Shown piece by piece: positions 1 to 5,516 of a DNA stretch of 5,516 bases; positions within the stretch are counted from its first letter, which is position 1, and every line of letters starts with the position of its first letter. The translations under genes and the position numbers were made by a program. This DNA is from Myxococcales bacterium (GTDB lineage: Bacteria > Myxococcota > Polyangia > Fen-1088): NCBI GenBank assembly GCA_003157315.1, contig PMJE01000540.1:2607-8122 (forward strand), given 5' to 3'. The notes under the pieces are model-generated. The model did not search any database and had not been told where the DNA came from. It saw only the letters and a list, made by a program, of their open reading frames with translations.

Positions 1-867
1 CAGAAGCTCAATGGACAGAATATCGAGCAGGTTGCCGTCGTACCGGCGTGAAGCATATGCCTTTGTTGCGCGAAGGAGCCATGGAGTCGACCGTGAACGG
101 TCGATGATTTTGAATTCCTCTATGCCCAATGCCTCATAATGATGAAGGTCTTCCGGACGTATCCAGCGACTCATGAGGAACAACTCGGGGTTCATCAGCC
201 GCCTGCGCGTGCATTGCCACAAATAGGTATCCATCATGAATTGGATTTTCTTGTTGCCCTGGTTCTCCTGGGAGGCGTGTCCCACGCTGCATGCATGCTC
301 CGCTAGGTAATGGCAATGATAGATGCATGAGATGTTCGCGAAAAGCACAATGCCGCATGAAAGGCCGGCTCGAATTTTCTCAAGCGCCTGGAAGTCACGG
401 CTAAATTCACTATAGGGCAAGATGACAGGATCAATGCCAAGGGACTCCTGAAACTTCAGCCTCGGCAAATTGGTAGGCCAGCTCAGAACGCTGCCGCGGA
501 CACTCAAGCGCGGGTAGTTGTGCCGGACCAGCGACACAAGGGCCAGATTCGATATCGACACATTGTCAACGCCCATTTCGACCAATCTTCCGACAAAATT
601 AAGCAGGCGGGTTTTGCCTTCGTGGGTCTGTTCAAGATTTCCCAGGCATGGCGCGTTGATAAGGTAGCTGAACTGCAACCCGCGTTTGTGGGCCTCCCGG
701 ATATATGCGGCGGCAGTGTCCATGTCCACGGAAGGCAGGACAGATCCCGCCCTGCCGCCGCCAACAAGGTCGTAGGGCAGCTTTGCGTAAACCGAAGTAA
801 CCTCGGGAATCTGAGCAAGACCCTCCAGGAGTTCAAGGTCCCAATTTGCAGCAACGCTCAGTTTCAT
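1..867 (-). CDS. Peptidase U32 family protein (UbiU/YhbU-like), 3' end cut by window edge
   Basis: An open frame of 289 codons runs from ATG at 865-867 to the window edge with no stop, so the C-terminus is missing. The N-terminus MKLSVAANWD, the segment NAPCLGNLEQTHEG (71-84), the Cys/His cluster NISCIYHCHYLAEH (178-191), and the later stretches WIRPEDLHHYEALGIEEFKI (235-254) and DGNLLDIL are typical of U32 proteins. Family knowledge: several U32 members (UbiU/UbiV, TrhP, RlhA) bind an iron-sulfur cluster and support oxygen-independent hydroxylation of ubiquinone precursors or RNA; true peptidase activity is doubtful for many. Cys181, Cys185, Cys193 and Cys219 are candidate cluster ligands (inference). 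The Shine-Dalgarno is weak. A stop in the same frame at 937-939 limits extension; GTG at 898-900 is the only plausible alternative start. It follows the methyltransferase-like gene after 69 bases. GC is lower (about 52% in 1-360) than upstream genes. The substrate is unknown. Confidence 0.88.
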   Translation of the reverse strand, partial: MKLSVAANWDLELLEGLAQIPEVTSVYAKLPYDLVGGGRAGSVLPSVDMDTAAAYIREAHKRGLQFSYLINAPCLGNLEQTHEGKTRLLNFVGRLVEMGVDNVSISNLALVSLVRHNYPRLSVRGSVLSWPTNLPRLKFQESLGIDPVILPYSEFSRDFQALEKIRAGLSCGIVLFANISCIYHCHYLAEHACSVGHASQENQGNKKIQFMMDTYLWQCTRRRLMNPELFLMSRWIRPEDLHHYEALGIEEFKIIDRSRSTPWLLRATKAYASRRYDGNLLDILSIELL

Positions 868-936
868 TGTCGTGTTTCTGTTAGGTGCCTTGCAACTCAC
901 CCGCGTGCAGCCCCAGCCCTCGTTTCTAGCAATGGG
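868..936. other. 69-base intergenic gap before the U32 gene
   Basis: It holds no recognisable terminator, promoter or strong Shine-Dalgarno. The methyltransferase-like stop (937-939) lies in the same frame as the U32 gene, 23 codons before its ATG. Co-transcription is likely, but translation of the U32 gene appears to start weakly. Confidence 0.45.
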
Positions 937-1707
937 TCAGCACGAAGGGTATCCCACGAAATAGGTGACCGCAGGGGCATGCGAACTCAAACGCCCCATC
1001 TCCCATGAGTAAGGCGGCCCTTCGAGTGCTTCCACCAGGCGGCGCAGCTCGTCGGGTTGGTAGCTGCGGAGGCACGACACGACTGCATCCCAAAAGATCA
1101 GCAATGGAGCAATCGGTACAATGTAGGTAAGAACGAGTCGACTCCAGCGAAAAGGTCGAATAAACGGAGTGAAGACCAAGACCAGGAACGGGATTAGGCA
1201 TATTCCCAGAAGGGACCGCCAGTTTCGCTCAGTAATCTCGAAGACGGCGATCGGCGCACGCTGTCTCGCAGCATCTTGAAAGATGGCCCGCGCCGACGTC
1301 GGATCAAAGTGGTGTAGCCCGCAAAACAGCGTGCGCACGCCTTTAATCTCTGGCGGAATCTGCGTTGCATCGACGGGCTCCGAGACGTACCTAAGACGTC
1401 CTTTCGAGCGACGGCGTGCTCGTTCGAATGCGTCGAGGTTGGGAAACTTGTCGGTCATGATCACGTCAGCTGAAATTCCATCCCGTGCCAAGCAATTCAG
1501 GATTCCCGGCAGCGGCCCGGAGGCGCCAGCGCACAGATCGACTAGCTGGTCGGATCCGGTCTGTTGGAGGAGCATAGCAATCCGCGGCGCCACCGCCTCG
1601 GAAAGTTTGGTCTTGCGCCACATCGCCTCCAGGTATTCCGGCGACATTCTGCGCAGAATCTCGGGCGACTTCAGGTCACAAAACTCGAATAGGTGAAGTC
1701 GTCTCAT
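937..1707 (-). CDS. Class I SAM-dependent methyltransferase-like protein with two hydrophobic segments
   Basis: This 256-residue protein has a glycine-rich motif I, LVDLCAGASGPLP (55-67), preceded by a helical N-terminus. Next come a strand ending in an acidic residue, VIMTDKFPN (82-90), and a PVDAT segment (111-115) where class I Rossmann methyltransferases contact the adenosine. The strand AVFEITERN (154-162) follows. Two strongly hydrophobic stretches come after it, about 166-182 and 191-211, and look like membrane or membrane-associated helices, which is unusual for a soluble methyltransferase. The likely role is methylation of a lipid-like or membrane-bound product (inference); the substrate is unknown, and enzymatic activity could be lost. 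The ATG start is chosen because GAGG lies just upstream (1711-1714). The gene sits 85 bases after the carrier-protein gene and 69 bases before the U32 gene, so it is probably in the same transcript. Some databases would call it only hypothetical. Confidence 0.82.
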   Translation of the reverse strand: MRRLHLFEFCDLKSPEILRRMSPEYLEAMWRKTKLSEAVAPRIAMLLQQTGSDQLVDLCAGASGPLPGILNCLARDGISADVIMTDKFPNLDAFERARRRSKGRLRYVSEPVDATQIPPEIKGVRTLFCGLHHFDPTSARAIFQDAARQRAPIAVFEITERNWRSLLGICLIPFLVLVFTPFIRPFRWSRLVLTYIVPIAPLLIFWDAVVSCLRSYQPDELRRLVEALEGPPYSWEMGRLSSHAPAVTYFVGYPSC

Positions 1708-1748
1708 CGACCTCGCATGGTAGTGTACTTGATCTCCGACACGTGCAT
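1704..1748 (-). other. Possible 14-codon mini-ORF coupled to the methyltransferase start
   Basis: In the 85-base gap between the carrier-protein and methyltransferase-like genes, an ATG at 1746-1748 opens a 14-codon frame (MHVSEIKYTTMRGR). Its TGA stop (1704-1706) overlaps the methyltransferase ATG (1705-1707) as ATGA. The same frame stays open upstream into the end of the carrier-protein gene. It could be a coupling leader, the tail of a decayed gene, or chance. No Shine-Dalgarno precedes its ATG, so translation is doubtful. Confidence 0.2.
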
Positions 1749-1792
1749 AGGCAAATCTACGGCGACAACTTCATCGTAACCGAGGTCACGGT
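1708..1792. other. 85-base intergenic gap between carrier-protein and methyltransferase-like genes
   Basis: This is the largest gap in the window. It contains a weak inverted repeat (AACCG and CGGTT on the minus strand, 1778-1793, five-base stem, six-base loop) touching the carrier-protein stop. No run of T follows it, so it is not a convincing terminator. No promoter with correctly spaced -35 and -10 elements is visible. The mini-ORF described separately lies in its promoter-distal half. Confidence 0.5.
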
Positions 1793-2122
1793 TCAGGCCT
1801 GCCTGTTCGCCGCGACAAAGGTTTCAACGCGCTCGCGCGGGCCGTTGGCTGCGATGTAGTCGGCCATGACTGCAAATGACTCGAAGATCTTGCGCGAAGC
1901 GCCGGCGCTTTCGAACTTGATGCCGAAGGTACGCTCGAGGGCTGCGACGATCTCGACAGCGTCGAGGCTGTCGAGCTGGAGAACCCCGTTTCCGCCGATG
2001 ACCGGCTCGTCATCGGTGATCTGGTCCGCATCGACGCCGCCCACGTTGCACTCGCGAAGGGCCAGCTGTTTAAGCCCGGACCGTAGCGCCTGGCTGTAGT
2101 CGGACGGGCTGTCAGATGTCAT
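1793..2122 (-). CDS. Acyl carrier protein (phosphopantetheine-binding), stand-alone
   Basis: This 109-residue protein has the carrier-protein signature DSLDAVE (51-57); Ser52 is the expected 4'-phosphopantetheine site. The four-helix pattern can be followed: helix I around 9-25, the long loop with GGNGVLQL before Ser52, helix II 52-64 (LDAVEIVAALERTFGIKF), and a C-terminal helix with VMADYIAAN. It is slightly longer than the usual 75-85 residue carrier domain because of an N-terminal extension. It would carry acyl or aryl-acyl thioesters in the cytoplasm for the cluster; the adjacent BtrH-like protein is the obvious partner, as BtrH takes its acyl group from the carrier BtrI in butirosin biosynthesis. 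The gene starts 9 bases after the permease stop, in the same frame, with no recognisable Shine-Dalgarno in the gap, so translation may depend on coupling. It is not the housekeeping AcpP judging by sequence and neighbours. Confidence 0.93.
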   Translation of the reverse strand: MTSDSPSDYSQALRSGLKQLALRECNVGGVDADQITDDEPVIGGNGVLQLDSLDAVEIVAALERTFGIKFESAGASRKIFESFAVMADYIAANGPRERVETFVAANRQA

Positions 2123-2131
2123 AAGAATGTT

Positions 2132-3367
2132 TTAGGCTTCGCTCCAGCGAAAACGCAATATCGAAATCAGCGAGAAAATCGCGGCAAAGGCCAGCAAGAT
2201 GGCAATCTTTCCGGCAATCACGGGAAAGGCGGCCTGTCTGAGGATCACGTCTTGGTAAGCCTCGATTCCCCAGTAGATGGGCGAGACTTGCGCGATGGCC
2301 TGCATGAAGGGGGGCATGACGAACATCGGCACCATGACGCCGCCCAGTACCGCGAGAATCACGACGCTGAGCGAGCCGAAAGCCGACGACTGTTCGGCTG
2401 TGCGCGCGAGGCTGGAAACCATGAGCCCGTAGCTCGTGGCTGCAGCGGCAGATGCCAGCGTCACGGCCGCCAGCGAGGTCGCACGGAACTGGATGGGCAT
2501 CGGCGATCCGGTGATGAGCGGCAGCAGCCGGGTTCCCGCCTCGAACATGAGCAGGAACTGCACGATGTTGATCAGGAGATAGGCCAGAAGCTTTCCGGCG
2601 AGCAGGCTCGATCGTGGGACGGGAAAGCTCAGTAGTCGCCGGAAGATTCCGGTTTCCCGGTCACGGATCTGGCTTGCCGCAATCGGGATGACGATGAAGA
2701 ACATTCCAAAAAGCGCCCAGGCCGGTACGCCCTGCTGCACGGGGTTCGGAAGGATGAAACCGCCCGCGGCTTCTTCGGTTACCAGGTCTTCGAAGCGAGT
2801 GAGCTGGGGAATCACGCTGCGCGAAAGCCTCGGGATATCGCCCCGGTCGACGAGCTCTTTCACCTCGCCGCGCGCCAGCTCGATGAGAATCGTCTGCATC
2901 GCAAGAAGAACGTGCCCTTGCACCATAGCCCGCACCGAGTGGTCGAGCGCCGGATCATAGACGAGACGGATGCGCGCAGTCGAGGGCAGGCTGACCTCGG
3001 CTGAACGCCGCAGCACATTCACGAGTTCTTCCGGATCGGCCGGCAGCACCACCGCAATGCCGCCGCGAGGGCTCCCGCCATTGCTGCCGGTCGAAGCGAC
3101 GATCTTCACATCGTGGCCAAGACGTTTGAGTTCTGTGACAAGTCGGCCGCAAACTTTCGCAGGTTCGCCACATTCCCCGGTGTCGGAGGGGCCGACGAGT
3201 CGGATCGGTATATTCCGACCGAGCTTGTCGAGGTAAACGTCGCGCAGGGCCAACGTGAGGAAGATGATCAGCGCCAGCGGCATGACGAAGAGCAGGGCGA
3301 GAGCCTGCCGATCCTTGACCAGCAGTCGCAGTTCGTTGACGAACATGAGCGCAGTGCCCCGGATCAT
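2132..3367 (-). CDS. ABC-2 type transporter permease
   Basis: This 411-residue integral membrane protein has the ABC-2 exporter layout. One transmembrane helix near the N-terminus (about 23-42) is followed by a large extracytoplasmic domain (about 43-215). Five more helices follow at about 216-234, 257-283, 296-320, 332-352 and 386-405. The segment IRDRETGIFRRLLSFPVPRS (234-253) is the cytoplasmic coupling-helix region typical of the family, and a conserved-looking SPIYWGIEAYQDVILR stretch (362-377) precedes the last helix. Cys66 and Cys73 in the outer domain could form a disulfide (inference). It would pair, probably as a dimer, with the ATPase encoded directly upstream. Its ATG overlaps that gene's stop as ATGA, with AAGGGA (3376-3381) eight bases ahead. 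The cargo is not readable from sequence; the neighbours suggest an acylated small molecule or lipid. Confidence 0.95.
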   Translation of the reverse strand: MIRGTALMFVNELRLLVKDRQALALLFVMPLALIIFLTLALRDVYLDKLGRNIPIRLVGPSDTGECGEPAKVCGRLVTELKRLGHDVKIVASTGSNGGSPRGGIAVVLPADPEELVNVLRRSAEVSLPSTARIRLVYDPALDHSVRAMVQGHVLLAMQTILIELARGEVKELVDRGDIPRLSRSVIPQLTRFEDLVTEEAAGGFILPNPVQQGVPAWALFGMFFIVIPIAASQIRDRETGIFRRLLSFPVPRSSLLAGKLLAYLLINIVQFLLMFEAGTRLLPLITGSPMPIQFRATSLAAVTLASAAAATSYGLMVSSLARTAEQSSAFGSLSVVILAVLGGVMVPMFVMPPFMQAIAQVSPIYWGIEAYQDVILRQAAFPVIAGKIAILLAFAAIFSLISILRFRWSEA

Positions 3368-4080
3368 GACGGCATTCCCTTCGTGAGCTCGAAGTAGCGT
3401 TCCTCGTTCTTGCCGAGCACGGTCTCGCGGGGTCCGCAGTCGAGAAGCCGGCCCTCGTGCAAGATTCCAACCTCGTCACAGAGCGCGCGAACCTCTTCGA
3501 AATAGTGGGTCGAGTAGATCAGCGTGAGACCATCGGTCCGCAGGGATTTGATTTTGTCGAGAATGAACTGGCGAGACTCGGGGTCGATGCCCACCGTCGG
3601 TTCGTCAAGTACGAGCAGCGCGGGGCGGTTGAGTAGGGCCACGCCGAGGTTCAGGCGCCGCTTCATTCCCCCCGAAAGCGTGGCGACCCGGTCGCCGGCG
3701 CGGGCAGAGAGGCCGGTCCATTCGAGGACGCGCTCTGTTTCGGAACACGGTGTCCTGAGCAGGCGGCTGAAGAAGTTCAGGTTTTCAAGGACGCTGAGTG
3801 AGGGGTAAAGAGCGATCTCCTGGGGAGCGTAGCCCAGGCGGTTTCGGTAATATCCGTCGTGGCGCGAGCACCCGAGGATCCGCGCTTCGTCGCAGCTGCC
3901 CTCGATCTGGCCGCAAAGAAAAGAAATCAGGGTCGTCTTGCCCGCTCCGTTGGGGCCGAGCAGGCCAAAGAAGCTTCCGGACCGGATCTCGAGGCTCAGA
4001 CCCTCAAGTGCATTGCGGCTGGCTCCGCGGTAGCGCACGGTCAGATCGCGAAGGCTTACGGCCGGAGCGGTGTCAGAGAT
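3364..4080 (-). CDS. ABC transporter ATP-binding protein (exporter type), probable AUC start
   Basis: This is the nucleotide-binding subunit that powers the adjacent ABC-2 permease. Counted from the GTG at 4036-4038, it has Walker A GPNGAGKT (28-35), Q-loop Gln73, signature LSGGM (121-125), Walker B LLVLDEP (141-147) with Glu146, and the switch His178 in STHYFEE. It lacks a second domain, as usual for ABC-2 partners. Start choice: the 224-residue version beginning at GTG 4038 would lose the first beta strand conserved in all ABC ATPases. Reading upstream in frame gives ISDTAPAVSLRDLTVRYRG, which supplies it. The only well-placed start is ATC at 4078-4080, four bases after AAGGAGG. An ATG there would give MSDTAPAVSLRDLTVRY, exactly the expected N-terminus (238 residues). 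So this is either a rare AUC start or a one-base error. The frame is closed by TAA at 4090-4092. The proposed start overlaps the end of the BtrH-like gene by eight bases. Confidence 0.95.
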   Translation of the reverse strand: MSDTAPAVSLRDLTVRYRGASRNALEGLSLEIRSGSFFGLLGPNGAGKTTLISFLCGQIEGSCDEARILGCSRHDGYYRNRLGYAPQEIALYPSLSVLENLNFFSRLLRTPCSETERVLEWTGLSARAGDRVATLSGGMKRRLNLGVALLNRPALLVLDEPTVGIDPESRQFILDKIKSLRTDGLTLIYSTHYFEEVRALCDEVGILHEGRLLDCGPRETVLGKNEERYFELTKGMPS

Positions 4081-5086
4081 AGCGCCTCCTTAAGTCAGTG
4101 AAGATCTCTTCCTCAAGCGTCGCGATCTCGAGCAGCAACGCGGGAATTCGCTCGTACGGCGTGTCAGCGCGCCCTCTTGCCTGCTGCACCGCGATCGTAG
4201 CGAAGTCGCGCCAGAGGTTCCCTGAGTCTGTGAGCCGACGGGCAGCTTCGGCAAGCACAGGTGCTCCGGTCAGGTCGGCCGATTCCTGCAGGAACGCGGC
4301 ATAGAGGTAGCGAAATCCGCCGCCTCCCGTTCCGATCTCTTCTTGCATTCGGACGACATTGGCGAGGTTGAGCGAGAGCTGGGCCGGGTCGGTGAGTTTC
4401 TTTGGCCACCGTGCAATACGGCGGCTCATGTATCGAATTCCGCGTACGCCAAAAAAGGGAAACGGAATGTTCAGCATACGCCCGACGGTCTCTCGCACTC
4501 CGGCGCGAATTGCGGGCTCAAATTCGGGCTTCATCCCGGCGGCTGGATCAGGGAAGAAGATCAGTCCATGCGGGGCGAGCGTGCCCGCGGCGAAGCGCGC
4601 GCGGTTCATCGAGCGCTCGGGACAGGTCGACGTTCGATCCATGATCGGGTCGCTGACGACGTAGTCATTTTCAGGCGTGCGCCCGTGGACCACGATGTTG
4701 TGGCCGTTGAACTGGAAGCGAAACCTCTCGGGAGTGTAGGGAAGCCAGAAGATGTTTGTGCGCACGCCCACCGCGCGGCCGCCCGCGACCAGTTCATCGA
4801 GCGCACGGCGCCCCTTCAGCGGATCGCGGAAGCTCTGGTAACGATAGGGAACACCCAGCCGCTTGCAGGTTTTCTTGAAGATCGTGCCTGGAAACGAGCG
4901 GTAACTCGTAAGCGGCAAATCCATGAGCTTCACCCACGGGCAGTGCACGAAAAACAGGCCGCTTCCGATACCGAAGACCATCGCTTCGGTGACCGGTAGT
5001 CCCGCGTGCCGAAGCAGGTTGCTCGTCGCCCCCGACTCGCAGTGGGCGGTCTGTGTGTGCTCGAAAGATCTAGCAGCACTCTGCAT
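4073..5086 (-). CDS. BtrH-like acyltransferase (BtrH N-terminal domain plus DUF4872-like C-terminus)
   Basis: This 337-residue protein matches the butirosin BtrH family: an N-terminal segment HCESGATSNLLRHAGLPVTE (15-34), then FGIGSGLFFVH (38-48), a GHNIVVHGRTPENDYVVSDP segment (128-147), and a C-terminal half with the glycine-rich IGTGGGGFRYLYAAFLQE (251-268) typical of the DUF4872 region. Cys16, His129 and Asp146 fit a papain/C39-like catalytic arrangement (inference from spacing). Known for the family: BtrH transfers the gamma-glutamyl-aminohydroxybutyryl group from the carrier protein BtrI to ribostamycin. Here the donor would be the acyl carrier protein encoded three genes downstream; the acceptor is unknown. 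No transmembrane segment or signal peptide is evident, so it should act in the cytoplasm. The ATG start is supported by CGGAGA (5093-5098) six bases upstream, and it overlaps the upstream gene by 17 bases. Hydrolase or amidase activity is an alternative. Confidence 0.9.
   Translation of the reverse strand: MQSAARSFEHTQTAHCESGATSNLLRHAGLPVTEAMVFGIGSGLFFVHCPWVKLMDLPLTSYRSFPGTIFKKTCKRLGVPYRYQSFRDPLKGRRALDELVAGGRAVGVRTNIFWLPYTPERFRFQFNGHNIVVHGRTPENDYVVSDPIMDRTSTCPERSMNRARFAAGTLAPHGLIFFPDPAAGMKPEFEPAIRAGVRETVGRMLNIPFPFFGVRGIRYMSRRIARWPKKLTDPAQLSLNLANVVRMQEEIGTGGGGFRYLYAAFLQESADLTGAPVLAEAARRLTDSGNLWRDFATIAVQQARGRADTPYERIPALLLEIATLEEEIFTDLRRRYL
4085..4091 (-). promoter_or_regulatory. Strong ribosome binding site for the ABC ATPase gene
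   Basis: The minus strand reads AAGGAGG inside the last codons of the BtrH-like gene, four bases ahead of an in-frame ATC. It is the best Shine-Dalgarno in the window. It lies more than 45 bases from the GTG at 4036-4038, which argues against that downstream start. Confidence 0.8.
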
Positions 5087-5498
5087 GACGGCTCTCCGGA
5101 ATGGCTGCCGGATCCTTCAGCGACGCGACCGGAATATCGAGACAGTCGGCGTAGCGCGAAAGCCAGGTCTGACTCAGCCGGGCGAATACGCCGGGCCGGA
5201 GGTGCCACCACACCCGCAACGTAGAGATGCCGAGGTTCTGCGCGAGCAGCCGGGCATCCATCTGCCGCATCGTCATGAACCAGGCAAGCGGGCTTGCCGT
5301 GCCGGCCAGCACATCGGCCCTGATACGGTCAAGCGTGCTGCCGATCGCATCCCACGCGATGGACATCGCAGATTCTTCGACAGTCCAGCCGGACGTCGGC
5401 GTCTTGACGATTTTTCCAGATGCATCGACGGCATAGCAGACCTTCGACCCGCCTTCATAGGAGCGGGCGCGGTCCTGCGGGACCTCTTCGACCTTCAT
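5070..5498 (-). CDS. Small uncharacterised protein with a helix-turn-helix-like C-terminal half
   Basis: This 142-residue protein is not a named family to me. The N-terminal part (about 1-45: MKVEEVPQD, then CYAVDASGKI, then SGWTVEE) resembles a small beta-rich domain. The C-terminal part (about 78-127) reads like a lambda-repressor/Xre fold. In it, RLLAQNLGIS (83-92) would be helix-turn-helix, RVWWHLRPGVFARLS a recognition and following helix, and WLSRYADCLDIPVASL the last helices. It might be a DNA-binding regulator, or a structural partner that borrows the fold to work with the BtrH-like protein. The basic, tryptophan-containing segment leaves this open. It is the first complete gene of the run: it starts directly after an upstream TGA (TGAATG contact) with GAGG (5507-5510) eight bases ahead, and overlaps the BtrH-like gene by 17 bases. 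Tight coupling to the biosynthetic genes suggests a dedicated role in the pathway. Confidence 0.82.
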   Translation of the reverse strand: MKVEEVPQDRARSYEGGSKVCYAVDASGKIVKTPTSGWTVEESAMSIAWDAIGSTLDRIRADVLAGTASPLAWFMTMRQMDARLLAQNLGISTLRVWWHLRPGVFARLSQTWLSRYADCLDIPVASLKDPAAIPESRHAECC

Positions 5499-5516
5499 TC
5501 AGACGACCTCGAGCTC
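5499..5516 (-). CDS. Probable C-terminal tail of an upstream gene (partial)
   Basis: Five open codons (reading ELEVV) end in TGA at 5499-5501, directly touching the ATG of the next gene. Given how tightly the other genes are packed, this is probably the end of another operon member that continues outside the window. It is too short to identify, and the GAGG that serves the next gene lies within it. Confidence 0.35.
   Translation of the reverse strand, partial: ELEVV

Noticed and set aside
289..300. GCATGCATGC palindrome as an operator site
   Set aside because: It lies inside the U32 coding sequence, encoding part of the conserved His/Cys region, with no sign of a regulatory role.
504..854. 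116-codon minus-strand frame inside the U32 gene
   Set aside because: It overlaps the U32 reading frame, which has strong family signatures through the entire stretch; this one has none.
520..1008. 162-codon open frame on the plus strand
   Set aside because: It lies antisense to the U32 and methyltransferase-like genes, has no recognisable domain, and is explained by codon bias of the minus-strand genes.
1778..1793. Inverted repeat after the carrier-protein gene as a terminator
   Set aside because: The stem is only five base pairs and no T run follows it; genes on both sides are co-oriented and likely co-transcribed.
2955..3479. 174-codon minus-strand frame across the ATPase/permease junction
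   Set aside because: It is Arg/Ser/Cys-rich, has no domain, and is fully covered by two well-supported ABC genes in other frames.
4343..4999. 218-codon open frame on the plus strand
   Set aside because: It is antisense to the BtrH-like gene, low in recognisable motifs and rich in His/Arg/Ala as expected for a shadow of a high-GC gene.
5508..5516. Overlapping XhoI and SacI sites (CTCGAGCTC) at the window end, suggesting a cloning junction
   Set aside because: The bases also read as ordinary codons of an upstream gene that ends just before the next ATG, and two sites alone do not show vector sequence.

Overview
The window holds one strand-consistent run of seven genes, all on the minus strand, so transcription runs from position 5516 towards position 1. 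The order is: a small protein with a helix-turn-helix-like half, a BtrH-type acyltransferase-like protein, an ABC exporter ATPase, an ABC-2 type permease, a stand-alone acyl carrier protein, a methyltransferase-like protein with two hydrophobic segments, and a U32-family protein cut off by the window edge. Six stop-adjacent bases and five sense codons at 5499-5516 look like the tail of a further upstream gene. No RNA gene, mobile element, CRISPR array or clear terminator was found.

The organism is a bacterium of moderately high GC. I counted 63% GC in 3361-3720 (ATPase gene) and 52% in 1-360 (U32 gene). The protein families and Shine-Dalgarno spacing fit a Gram-negative bacterium such as a pseudomonadote or related lineage, but nothing here fixes the taxon. 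The sequence could be environmental.

Layout: the first five genes (1793-5498) are packed as one operon. The junctions are a TGAATG contact, a 17-base overlap, a probable 8-base overlap, a 4-base ATGA overlap and a 9-base gap. Downstream, the gaps widen to 85 bases (1708-1792) and 69 bases (868-936), and GC falls.

How the genes may work together (inference): an acyl or aryl-acyl chain is carried as a thioester on Ser52 of the carrier protein. The BtrH-like protein, with a Cys16/His129/Asp146 papain-like arrangement, transfers it to an acceptor, as BtrH does in butirosin biosynthesis. The ABC-2 pair exports the product or moves it across the inner membrane. The methyltransferase-like and U32-like proteins would tailor it by methylation and possibly by oxygen-independent hydroxylation. 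The chain-building enzymes (ketosynthase, reductases, dehydratase, ligase) are not in the window and should lie just outside it. I know of no named pathway with this gene set. It reads as part of an uncharacterised secondary-metabolite or specialised-lipid cluster.
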